Source: Acidimicrobiaceae bacterium
GTDB taxonomy: Bacteria > Actinomycetota > Acidimicrobiia > Acidimicrobiales > RAAP-2
Direction: 5' to 3'
Assembly: GCA_003132305.1 (NCBI GenBank)
Contig: PKXJ01000018.1
Span: forward strand, 194,244 to 258,243
DNA length: 64,000 nt
This document shows, in pieces, positions 1-7,143 of this stretch (position 1 is the first letter of the stretch; each line of letters begins with the position of its first letter). The translations under genes and the position numbers were made by a program. The notes under the pieces are model-generated. The model had not been told where the DNA came from, ran no database searches, and saw only the letters and a list, made by a program, of their open reading frames with translations.

Positions 1-1386
1 GACCACGTGCTGGTCGATGAGTTCCAAGACGTCAATCTGCTGCAACTCGACATTCTCAGGGCGCTGCGCCAACGCGACCCTCGCCTCACCATCGTCGGCG
101 ACGACGCGCAGGCGATCTACGGCTTTCGTGGAGCCTCGCCTCGGTACCTGCTCGACGCGGAACAGTACTTTGACGGTCTCACCACCATCACCCTCAACGC
201 GAACTACCGATCATCTGCTCCGATCCTGGACGTGGCGAACGCCCTCGCCGCCGATGCGCCCGAGGGATTCTGTGCGGTCCTGCGCGAAGAGGTGCCGACA
301 ATGGGTACCGTTCAACCGGCGCTGATCCACTGCGTCGACGAACGCCAGCAGTCCGTGGTCGTCGCTGAGCGTGTGCTGGAACTCTACGAACAAGGGATCG
401 CGCTGCAACGACAGGCCGTACTCTTTCGCGCCGCGCACCACAGCGCCGACCTGGAGATTGAACTGTCTCGCCGTCGTATTCCTTTCATTAAGTACGGTGG
501 TCTCCGGTATCTCGAAGCGGCACACGTCAAGGACCTCCTCTGCGCCTTTCGTCTCGTGGACAATCCCCGAGACGAGATGGCCTGGTTCCGACTTCTTCAG
601 TTGATGCCCGGCGTGGGACCGGCGAAGACTCGACGCGCCGTCGACGCACTGCGCGACAGCGACCGAATGCTCCCTCTCTCAATGGAGGCGATAAGCCAGC
701 GGTGGGCTCACGTTCGCCACGTGCTCCCGAGCGAAACCGGCGAGATGTCGCAGGCGCTCATTGGAGCTCTCTGTTCGACGAGCGACGAGCCGCTCGTCGT
801 GCACGCGGATCGACTTTGTCAGGCAATGGCGCCACTCATCATCGCCACGTACGACGACGCCACCCCGCGCTTGGAGGATCTCAGCGCGCTGGTACTGGCC
901 TGCAGCGACGCGACGCGTCTGAGCGACGTGGCGGCGGCGCACGCTCTCGATCCTCCGGCCTCGACGGGCAATCTTGCGGGACCGCCAATGATGGACGAGG
1001 ACTGGCTCGTACTCTCGACGGTCCACTCGGCAAAGGGCCTCGAATTCGACGCCGTACACGTCATCCACGCCGCCGACGGTAACTTTCCCTCCGACATGTC
1101 GCTGGGATCACCGGAAGGTCTGGAAGAGGAACGTCGACTCTTCTACGTCGCGGTTACCCGAGCTCGACGCAATCTGGCGATCTACGTTCCGCTTCGCTAT
1201 CACCATCATCGGGTTCGCGACGAGCACTCGTGGGCTCAACCGTCGAGGTTTCTCAGTGATGCGGTGCGATTGACGATGGCGGAGGTTGTCATCGCCGACG
1301 AAGCCAGCGCTGAGGACGCCGATTCACCACAAGTCATCATCGACAGCTTCGGCGCTGTCTCAAGTCAGATATCCCAACTGTGGTGA
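1..1386 (+). CDS. UvrD/Rep-family DNA helicase, C-terminal part (cut by window edge)
   Basis: ATP-dependent superfamily 1 DNA helicase. The reading frame is open from base 1 and begins inside motif II (VDEFQDV), so Walker A lies before the window. Later motifs are in order: GDDAQAIYGFRGA (motif III), LNANYRSS (IV), TVHSAKGLEFD (V, near residue 342) and LFYVAVTRARRNL (VI). The visible 461 codons are most of a roughly 650-700-residue protein. The family unwinds DNA in repair and replication restart; UvrD, PcrA and Rep cannot be told apart from this fragment. It ends in TGA with no close downstream partner. Confidence 0.93.
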   Translation, partial: DHVLVDEFQDVNLLQLDILRALRQRDPRLTIVGDDAQAIYGFRGASPRYLLDAEQYFDGLTTITLNANYRSSAPILDVANALAADAPEGFCAVLREEVPTMGTVQPALIHCVDERQQSVVVAERVLELYEQGIALQRQAVLFRAAHHSADLEIELSRRRIPFIKYGGLRYLEAAHVKDLLCAFRLVDNPRDEMAWFRLLQLMPGVGPAKTRRAVDALRDSDRMLPLSMEAISQRWAHVRHVLPSETGEMSQALIGALCSTSDEPLVVHADRLCQAMAPLIIATYDDATPRLEDLSALVLACSDATRLSDVAAAHALDPPASTGNLAGPPMMDEDWLVLSTVHSAKGLEFDAVHVIHAADGNFPSDMSLGSPEGLEEERRLFYVAVTRARRNLAIYVPLRYHHHRVRDEHSWAQPSRFLSDAVRLTMAEVVIADEASAEDADSPQVIIDSFGAVSSQISQLW

Positions 1387-1712
1387 TCGGCTGGCGACAT
1401 CTTTAAAGAACGACCTGAACAGTGTCGCCGACTTCGAGACAGTCGACCTCTCCTACGGAGTCTTTGACCGGCGAGGCAGCCACCGTCCTTGGGAGAGAGT
1501 GAAGTTTTCCAGCTCGTGTCACCGATCTCCGCTACCACTGGGATCACGCCCGCGGTAACGAACGAGAGCGGAGACCGCGTGCAATTTTTCACTCTCTAAC
1601 TCAGCCGCACTTCCCGACGACCTAGCCGGTTCAGCGCAGCTCCAGGTAGTGTCGGCACGGTGGGGATGACCCCCATTTATCAAGGCCTCCGGACTAAGGA
1701 AGAGAAACGGGA
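1387..1712. other. Intergenic stretch without recognised gene
   Basis: About 325 bases between the helicase stop and the DUF1801 gene. Only short unconvincing frames are present. The last 20 bases hold the purine-rich ribosome-binding region (AAGGAAGAG) of the next gene. No RNA gene or repeat was recognised. Confidence 0.5.
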
Positions 1713-2111
1713 ATGGAGAAGAGCGAGTCGCAGGAAAGCAAGTCTCCCTCTCAGCTGATAGACGCGAGAATCAAGGAGCTAGGCGACTGGCGGGGCGAGA
1801 TGCTCAGCCGGCTCCGTACCTTGGTCAAGGAAGCCGATCCCGACGTTGTCGAGGAGTGGAAGTGGCGAGGGGTTCCGGTGTGGTACCACGACGGAATGAT
1901 CTGCACCGGCGAGACTTACAAGAACGTCGTGAAGATGACCTTCGCCAAGGGGGCGGCTCTGAAGGATCCTTCGGGCCTCTTCAACTCCAGTCTTGACGGG
2001 AACACGAGGCGTGCCATGGACTTGCACGAGGGTGAGAAGATAGACGAGAAGGTGTTCAAGACTCTCGTCCGCGCCGCCGTGACCCTGAACAAGTCCAAAG
2101 CCAAGGGCTAA
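1713..2111 (+). CDS. DUF1801 domain protein (YdhG-like)
   Basis: Small soluble protein of 132 residues of the DUF1801/YdhG type. The family pattern is visible: an N-terminal helical part ending in a W-R-x-E-M-L-x-x-L-R segment, then VEEWKWRGVPVWYHDGMICTG, and a KNVVKMTFAKGA strand followed by a DPSGLFN loop. Biochemical function of the family is poorly known; members resemble frataxin-like folds. The start is set by AAGGAAGAG about 10 bases upstream of ATG. It stands alone between a helicase and a convergent DoxX gene. C-terminal lysines (KSKAKG) suggest a basic tail. Confidence 0.75.
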   Translation: MEKSESQESKSPSQLIDARIKELGDWRGEMLSRLRTLVKEADPDVVEEWKWRGVPVWYHDGMICTGETYKNVVKMTFAKGAALKDPSGLFNSSLDGNTRRAMDLHEGEKIDEKVFKTLVRAAVTLNKSKAKG

Positions 2112-2264
2112 TCCACGGAATCAAACGGGTCTTGTTCGACGGGGCCGAGTTCGCGCGGCGTCGAACAGTTGTCGCGGGTTGTGCAGCACCTGATCCATCG
2201 CGAACACGCCACTCGGTTCGGTTCGGGTTGGCGGCGACGATCACCCGCCTGAGTGCGCAGTGTT

Positions 2265-2630
2265 CTACAGCCAGGTGGTGGAAAGCCATATCGCGACGCC
2301 GGCGAGGGCAAGTAGGGCGATGTTTAGCCCGATCATCTTGGCTTCGCCCCGGCTGAGGTGCAGAGAAATCGCGCCAACCTGGATCAGCACGAGCCCGATA
2401 GCGGCCGCGAGGGCGAGACCTGGCGCGAGGCCGGTCAGTGGTGGCAGGACCAGTCCCCACGCGCCGAGCACCTCCAACACACCGATGGTTCGTACGAGTC
2501 GCAGCGGCACCGTGTCGATCCAGCCCATCATCGGCCGCAGCTGATCTTTGGACCGCACGACCTTGATCCCACCCGAGTACAGGTAGAGCAACGCCAACAG
2601 CGCGGCGACGATCCAGTAGGCCACCTTCAT
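2265..2630 (-). CDS. DoxX-family membrane protein
   Basis: Integral membrane protein of about 121 residues with four hydrophobic segments, of the DoxX/DoxD type. The N-terminus MKVAYWIVAALLALLYLYSG followed by a G-x-x-K motif (GGIKVV) is typical, and the second half has the usual AAIGLVLIQVGAISLHLSRGE pattern. The frame opens at 2651, but the methionine at 2630 starts the first membrane segment directly and is the better start. DoxX proteins are linked to redox or quinone-dependent processes in some bacteria; no specific role can be read here. It is the last host-like gene before the island scar. Confidence 0.75.
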   Translation of the reverse strand: MKVAYWIVAALLALLYLYSGGIKVVRSKDQLRPMMGWIDTVPLRLVRTIGVLEVLGAWGLVLPPLTGLAPGLALAAAIGLVLIQVGAISLHLSRGEAKMIGLNIALLALAGVAIWLSTTWL

Positions 2631-2721
2631 ACCGCACGCCCCACTCGTCACTCCTTGTAAGTAGCCTCACTTTAAATCACAATCGACGGGCTTACAAAAG
2701 TCACACCCGTGCGCGTAGCTC

Positions 2722-2928
2722 TCAGCGAGGTGCCCGGGTCTTCGCCGAGACCGTCTTACGAACCGGTCGACCAGCGGCGTCACGACCAATGGTTTGAGCG
2801 CCAAGCCATCGGGTATCGGCCGATCGCTGGTAGATCGAACCTTCCCCGTTTCCTCTACAGCGCGCCATTGAGTCTCGCTTTCGCGTTGCGGGCACCGTTG
2901 CTGACAACGGTCGCTTTGGGCGGAACAT
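2722..2928 (-). pseudogene. Truncated duplicate of the island integrase N-terminus
   Basis: The first 66 residues match the N-terminus of the complete integrase at 15386-16594 almost exactly (for example RWLGAQTIGRDAAGRPVRKT). Similarity stops abruptly after KTRA, where the complete copy continues into EVVRKMKK. The nucleotide match starts at 2731, runs through the upstream region and includes the att core at 2973. This is a leftover of a second or earlier integration event and cannot encode a recombinase, since the core-binding and catalytic domains are absent. Confidence 0.9.
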
Positions 2929-3049
2929 TGGTTGAAGATTCTCTAGAGAGAACGTCTCTAGCCAGGTTGATTTTGGTGGGCCGTACAGTGGTGGGTCTTA
3001 GCGGACGGCTTTCAAACCTTTCGTGGCTCCTCGATGATCTCGTGGAAGG
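2731..3049. repeat. Long direct repeat, copy 1 (int start plus att region)
   Basis: Collinear with 16397-16715 at a constant offset of 13666 bases, with only scattered substitutions and no indels. It covers the N-terminal coding part of the integrase, its upstream region and the tRNA-Val-derived att core. Similarity fades after the AACCTTTC tract near 3022. Confidence 0.92.
2973..2988. repeat. Attachment-site core copy, island left end
   Basis: TTGGTGGGCCGTACAG, identical to the 3' end of tRNA-Val including its CCA (17707-17722) and to 16639-16654. It lies 45 bases upstream of the truncated integrase start, as the second copy does for the intact one. Confidence 0.85.
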
Positions 3050-3244
3050 TTCCAATCAAGAGGAATCTTGACTATCGCCCCCCCCATCAGTGTTCTCATT
3101 AGATGAACCCAATTCACGCGCCTCAATCCGCCAGTGTGGGAAACATGAAGATCGGATTCGACAAACTTTCGATGCTTCAGCGCCGCGCTACGCGACCATT
3201 GTGGAGTGTCAAAATCAAGAATGCCGGGTCACGAATTGCGTATC

Positions 3245-3261
3245 GTAGCACGCCGTGCTAC
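3245..3261. promoter_or_regulatory. Palindromic operator of the first toxin-antitoxin pair
   Basis: Perfect 8-1-8 palindrome GTAGCACG-C-CGTGCTAC ending 9 bases before the antitoxin ATG. Autoregulation by the antitoxin or the complex is usual for this class. The GTAGCAC/GTGCTAC half-sites recur in front of the second pair at 16897-16917. Confidence 0.75.
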
Positions 3262-3270
3262 ACTTAGACG

Positions 3271-3525
3271 ATGAACCTAGAGATTACGCAGCGCCAACTC
3301 CGTAACGACAGTGGGGAGATCATGCGAGGTTTAGATGCAGGCCAAACCTACGTGGTGACACGGAACGGCGTTCCTGTCGGAGAGCTCACTCCTCTGCGCC
3401 GGCACCGCTTTGTCAGCACCGAGGCTGCCATCGCAACGTTCAAGGGAGCACCCGGCGTCGACTTGGATCGTCTGCGCGCCGATCTCGACAGCGTGGCGTC
3501 CCAAGACCTAAAACCCCGTGCCTGA
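3271..3525 (+). CDS. Phd/YefM-type antitoxin (pair 1)
   Basis: Antitoxin of 84 residues that would bind and neutralise the PIN toxin encoded immediately downstream and repress its own promoter. The N-terminal half has the Phd/YefM pattern: ITQRQLRNDSGEIMRGLDAGQTYVVTRNGVPVGELTPL. The C-terminal toxin-binding tail holds LDRLRADLDSV. Its stop overlaps the toxin start by 8 bases, so translation is coupled. A perfect palindrome sits just upstream of the ATG. The pair lies directly beside an att copy and an integrase remnant, consistent with an island stability module. Confidence 0.85.
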   Translation: MNLEITQRQLRNDSGEIMRGLDAGQTYVVTRNGVPVGELTPLRRHRFVSTEAAIATFKGAPGVDLDRLRADLDSVASQDLKPRA

Positions 3526-3931
3526 ACCGATTCGCCATGCACGCGGCGTCATCGACACCTCTATCGTCATCGATCTCGAACAGATTGATCCTTCACGTCT
3601 TCCCGTCGAACTCGCGGTCAGTTCTTTGACGATGGCTGAACTCGCAGCCGGGCCACACGCCACCAACGATGCCGACGAGCGTGCTCGGCGACAGGACCGT
3701 CTTCAAAGGGCAGAAGCCGTCTTTGATCCCCTTCCCTTCGACGCAGAGGCGGCTCGCGCCTACGGAAGGGTCTTCGCCGCGATCTCGGCAACTGGACGCA
3801 AGGCGCGTGGCGCGCGCGCCGTTGACCTCCTAATTGCGGCGACGGCGTGTGCCACTGGTCTCCCCCTCTATACGCGCAATTTCGAAGACTTTCGAGGGCT
3901 CGAAAACATCATCGAGGTTGTCTCTGTCTAA
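3518..3931 (+). CDS. vapC: VapC-type PIN-domain toxin (pair 1)
   Basis: PIN-domain ribonuclease of 137 residues, expected to cleave RNA when released from its antitoxin. Acidic residues of the active site are visible: D in GVIDTSIVIDLE, E in LTMAELAAGPH, D in ARAVDLLIAATA, and a late acidic residue in YTRNFEDFRGL. The start is a GTG at 3518 overlapping the antitoxin gene by 8 bases. Length is normal for VapC. The related toxin at 17201-17593 is clearly different in sequence, so the two pairs are not recent duplicates even though their operators resemble each other. Confidence 0.88.
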   Translation: MPEPIRHARGVIDTSIVIDLEQIDPSRLPVELAVSSLTMAELAAGPHATNDADERARRQDRLQRAEAVFDPLPFDAEAARAYGRVFAAISATGRKARGARAVDLLIAATACATGLPLYTRNFEDFRGLENIIEVVSV

Positions 3932-4000
3932 ACCTTCGATCCATGTGACTGAAGTGGCCCCATCCCTCGAACGACCTGAGGCCAATTCCGAGGATGTCGC

Positions 4001-4037
4001 TTTTGGTGGGCCTTAGCGGACAGCTTTCAAACCTTTC
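4001..4037. repeat. Damaged att-region copy
   Basis: Matches the att region at 2971-3022 and 16637-16688 but lacks 15 bases. The loss lies between two GGTGGG direct repeats present in the intact copies, so TTTTGGTGGGCC runs straight into TTAGCGGACAGC and the AACCTTTC tract. With the copy at 2973 it brackets toxin-antitoxin pair 1. Confidence 0.7.
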
Positions 4038-4397
4038 TCAACCACTGACGGAGCTGACCGACGGGGATCTACCTCGAACTCCAAGAGGTCTCTAGCAGTT
4101 GGAATGTGGTGCCACGAACGCCTTGAGGCAGTAAGAGAAGGAGAACGACAGGGTCGAGGGGTGATTTTATGAGTTGATCTGGGCGACAGACCAGTCAGAT
4201 CTCACGAACACAATCGCTCGTCGGCGAAACTCCGCTGCGCTCGACGTTGACATGGAACGAGTCTCTTACTCGGGCCCAATTTCAACCGCCGGAAGGGTAA
4301 CAAAACCCGGGACCGGTTAGGTGTACGCTTCAGCAGCCACCAACCAGGTAGCGTTCGCTTCATGTGGCGCGAGCCACCAAATACAGGAGGCCTCACG

Positions 4398-5042
4398 ATG
4401 AGTACCACCGCCCGGACCCGTCCGATCCGCCCGCTCCACCGGTCGCTTGCGTCGCGCGCGCTGCTCTTCGGCATCGCTGGGGTCTCAGTTCTCATCGCGG
4501 TCCCAGCGGTCGCCCAGGCGGCGTCTCGCTCGGGGGTCACGATCCAGGGGCGTCACACCGTCGCAGGCGATCCTAGGGCGGCCAAGTCGTCAATCTGCGA
4601 CAAGGTGAGCGCCGCATCCGTCTCGTCGATCGTCGGCTGGAAAGTTCCGCGTGGCACCGCCGGCACCTATACCGTCAAGCCAACGAAGGCGAATTACGAG
4701 ACCTCTGGGACAACTACGACCTGCACCTACGGGGCGGGATTGTCCATGGCCGCAGTTACCAAGATGGTCACGCTTTCGTACGAAGTCATCTCGAAACCCA
4801 TCACGTTGTCCGAGATGCAGCAGTCGATCGCCAAGGTGACCAAGGGCGCCAAGTTCAAGTTCATCGCGTACTCCGGCCTCGGCGTCCCCGGCTACTACTT
4901 CATTTTGACCGAGGCGGGCATCACGGGTCAGGGAATCACCGGGGTTGTTAGTGGCACCCATTACTTCGGGGCGAACGTGGAGACCAAGAATGTGTCGAAG
5001 TCGACACTTGCTGCGCTCGCAAAGCTCGCCGAGAAACTTTGA
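4398..5042 (+). CDS. Secreted protein of unknown function
   Basis: Protein of 214 residues with a basic N-terminus (TARTRPIRPLHRSLASR), a hydrophobic stretch and a signal-peptidase-like AVAQAA site, so export is expected. The mature part has two cysteines (SICDK and TTCTYG) that could form a disulfide, and resembles small secreted DUF3558-like proteins only loosely. ATG at 4398 is preferred over the ATG at 4362 because a perfect AGGAGG lies 8 bases before it. The gene is alone on the island between toxin-antitoxin pair 1 and the HNH gene; function is unknown. Confidence 0.75.
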   Translation: MSTTARTRPIRPLHRSLASRALLFGIAGVSVLIAVPAVAQAASRSGVTIQGRHTVAGDPRAAKSSICDKVSAASVSSIVGWKVPRGTAGTYTVKPTKANYETSGTTTTCTYGAGLSMAAVTKMVTLSYEVISKPITLSEMQQSIAKVTKGAKFKFIAYSGLGVPGYYFILTEAGITGQGITGVVSGTHYFGANVETKNVSKSTLAALAKLAEKL

Positions 5043-5443
5043 ACCGTTCGCTGGCTCGGCGAGTTCTTACCTAGGCCCATCCTCGTTACGGATTACGTTT
5101 CCCTTAACGCGGATGTGTTCGCGACGTACAAAACGACATGCGCTCGCCTCGTTAGCGATGTAACGACCGCGCAACGCATTGCGAGATCATCCTCAATGCC
5201 GAACAGAACTGTCAACCAATCAATCGAAAGTTCTCGGCCTAGGCTTCACAGGTTCAACTGTTCACGATGTCGTGACAGATCTCACACTTCAATAGCCTCC
5301 GATAACTTACTCGGCGCCATAGTTGTCGTCGTGCACTCCAAATGAATCAAAGGGCACCTATCACTAGTTCGAAAACTCGCGACCCATGATGTCTCATGTC
5401 ACAAACTTGTGCGAATATTCGAATCAGCACTTAAGGAGGAGAA
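5043..5443. other. Intergenic stretch, lower G+C
   Basis: About 400 bases between the secreted protein and the HNH gene. No convincing frame, RNA or repeat was seen. The last part holds the strong AAGGAGGA ribosome-binding site of the HNH gene (5433-5440). Confidence 0.45.
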
Positions 5444-5998
5444 TTGTTTAAGCGAGTAAACAATGTGGAATACTTCTGGCACGTTGATAATGCGATATTG
5501 CTCATGCGAGGCAAGGTCAAAACGTTTATCCAGATTGGGAGCAAGAAGTATTACTCGAAGGAACTGACTACCAAGGCGGAGTTTCGAGAGAAGAAAGCGC
5601 GCTCCAATTCTTTGCCGGAGTTCTATATAACCGTCAAAGGAGTCAACTACTGGCGCTACAAGGATAAGTGGTACGCAGATGACAACGATCTCAAGCAAGA
5701 TGAGGTCTTGGCCCTCATTAATTCATACGACCTGCAGCTCAAGAAGAAAATTAGTGAGGCAAAGACCGCCTCGGCCGCGGGCCGCGGGCCAGATGGCTCG
5801 CTCCGCGAAATGATTCCAGAAGACGTTCGTCACGCAGTCTGGCAACGTGATGCAGGGGCGTGTCGCTCGTGTGGAGCTACGAATGGCCTCCAATACGACC
5901 ATCTCATTCCCGTCAGCATGGGAGGAGCGAATTCAGTTGACAATCTTCAGATTCTCTGTGGCCCGTGCAATCGGCGGAAGGGTGCGAGCGTCGTGTGA
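5444..5998 (+). CDS. HNH endonuclease-domain protein
   Basis: Protein of 184 residues with a C-terminal HNH nuclease domain: paired cysteines CRSCG and CGPCN that bind zinc, and the central YDHLIPVSMGGANSVDNLQ with the catalytic histidine and the conserved N. The N-terminal 100 residues are rich in aromatic and lysine residues (KYYSKELTTK, YWRYKDKWYADD) and may bind DNA; I do not recognise that part. Translation probably starts at TTG 5444, placed 3 bases after AAGGAGGA. Base composition is more A+T-rich than neighbours, consistent with transfer. It could be a homing, phage or restriction-type nuclease. Confidence 0.82.
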   Translation: MFKRVNNVEYFWHVDNAILLMRGKVKTFIQIGSKKYYSKELTTKAEFREKKARSNSLPEFYITVKGVNYWRYKDKWYADDNDLKQDEVLALINSYDLQLKKKISEAKTASAAGRGPDGSLREMIPEDVRHAVWQRDAGACRSCGATNGLQYDHLIPVSMGGANSVDNLQILCGPCNRRKGASVV

Positions 5999-6250
5999 AA
6001 GAAGGGCGATCCGGCACCTCCACGTTCACTTGCTTTGAGTCCGACATATAGTCATTCGGCAAGGTGGACGTCGCATCTCCAATCCATCAACCTCCAGTCG
6101 GATTGTTGACGTCGCGCCTCCGACATGAGCACTCTGCGAACCGTCGATTTTCGCCTCTTCTAAGTCTTTCAATTGGCGATCATCGGTTAGATGCTGTTCG
6201 CAGGTGCTGTTAGACAGAGAGCGCACCCCGAGTTGCTCACTCGCCAATCT

Positions 6251-6718
6251 TTAGCTTGAGCCATTGGCAAGTCCACTTCTTAAATAGCCAAGTACCAACT
6301 GCTCGTCTCCAGGCGGGACGACGAGGTCGACCGACGAGTCACCGCTTGCACATGACATCACCGTAAACGCCGGTATCTCAATTACGCCAAACGCCTTGCC
6401 CTCCTTCTTCACGTTGGGTTCTCGATCATCGGCAGGGCGCGACGCAATTGTCAGGAAGGACGGACCGATCGTGACGGGATTTCGCCTCAGGCTCCAATAT
6501 GGCGACCACGACGCCACATCTGGGGAAATGTCAAGCCAACCCTGACTCAGTTTTCGAGGGTACGGCACAGTCGATCCCCTTAAGAAACAAGAGCTCCTCC
6601 TAACGAGTCCATCAGAAGCACCCTGACCGGGCGTCGGGCGCGCAGCGCTCGGCAGTCCGAAGGTCCTAAGGGTTGATCCGAAAATCCAATGACGTTGGCC
6701 AATGTTCAGATGGCCCAA
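6251..6718 (-). CDS. Hypothetical protein, possibly truncated at the start
   Basis: Frame of up to 155 residues. The C-terminal two thirds look like a real folded domain (GWLDISPDVASWSPYWSLRR, KAFGVIEIPAFTVMSC and a final VVPPGDEQLVLGYL), resembling small actinobacterial PH-like hypothetical proteins. The first 50 residues look random, so the true start may lie near 6570 or the gene may have lost its proper beginning. No function can be assigned. Confidence 0.4.
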   Translation of the reverse strand: MGHLNIGQRHWIFGSTLRTFGLPSAARPTPGQGASDGLVRRSSCFLRGSTVPYPRKLSQGWLDISPDVASWSPYWSLRRNPVTIGPSFLTIASRPADDREPNVKKEGKAFGVIEIPAFTVMSCASGDSSVDLVVPPGDEQLVLGYLRSGLANGSS

Positions 6719-7065
6719 CGAATTACAGGAGAGAGCATTCTTACTCCGGGTTGCTCACACGGTTGCTTACATGCTCACAAATCGGGATTCTGCCTAGCCA
6801 AGGGATATCTGGAATTCCTTGTAACGAAAGGTCTTCAATTGATGGGCCGTTCAGTGTCGAAGGCCCAACGTGACAAGTCTGCAAACTTGCACCGGCGGCT
6901 TAACGCAACCGAGGCCTGATTCGTGTCGGAGGTCCGATTCGTAAATTCTGCAGTCACGCACCGCCGACTACCTAGCTCAAAGGGAATCACTGTTACATTC
7001 GATATAGGGCCGTCGAACGAGAGGTCAAAGCACCTCGCCGGAGACACGATGTGGAGGCTGAGTCG
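6719..7065. other. Leader region of the CtpE gene
   Basis: About 350 bases upstream of the ctpE gene. It contains one copy of the GGTTGCTCACACGGTTGCTT repeat (6749) and several short self-complementary stretches such as GAGGTCAAAGCACCTC near 7021, so a structured leader is possible. No riboswitch class was recognised. Confidence 0.4.
6749..6770. repeat. 22-bp direct repeat, copy 1
   Basis: GGTTGCTCACACGGTTGCTT plus AC, itself built from two GGTTGCT units. An identical copy lies at 14398-14419, and a half copy (GGTTGCTTAC) at 17629-17638 near tRNA-Val. The two full copies bracket the metal-ATPase cargo. Confidence 0.8.
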
Positions 7066-7143
7066 GTGACCTACGTCCAAGTGATGTCCATCTCGCTCAT
7101 CCAGGGTGTGACCGAGTACCCTCAGGCTCGTCCTATGACATGA
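7066..7143 (+). other. Mini-frame resembling the UppP/BacA N-terminus
   Basis: A 25-codon frame starting at GTG reads TYVQVMSISLIQGVTEY, close to the conserved N-terminus of undecaprenyl-diphosphatase (TYLQ...GxxQGLTEF). It ends in TGA overlapping the ctpE start as ATGA. It could be a remnant of a uppP gene or a coupled leader peptide; it cannot encode an enzyme. Confidence 0.4.

Noticed and set aside
2112-2264. Possible remnant of a DUF222/HNH gene before DoxX
   Set aside because: Short minus-strand frames contain arginine-rich text only; no HNH residues could be found.
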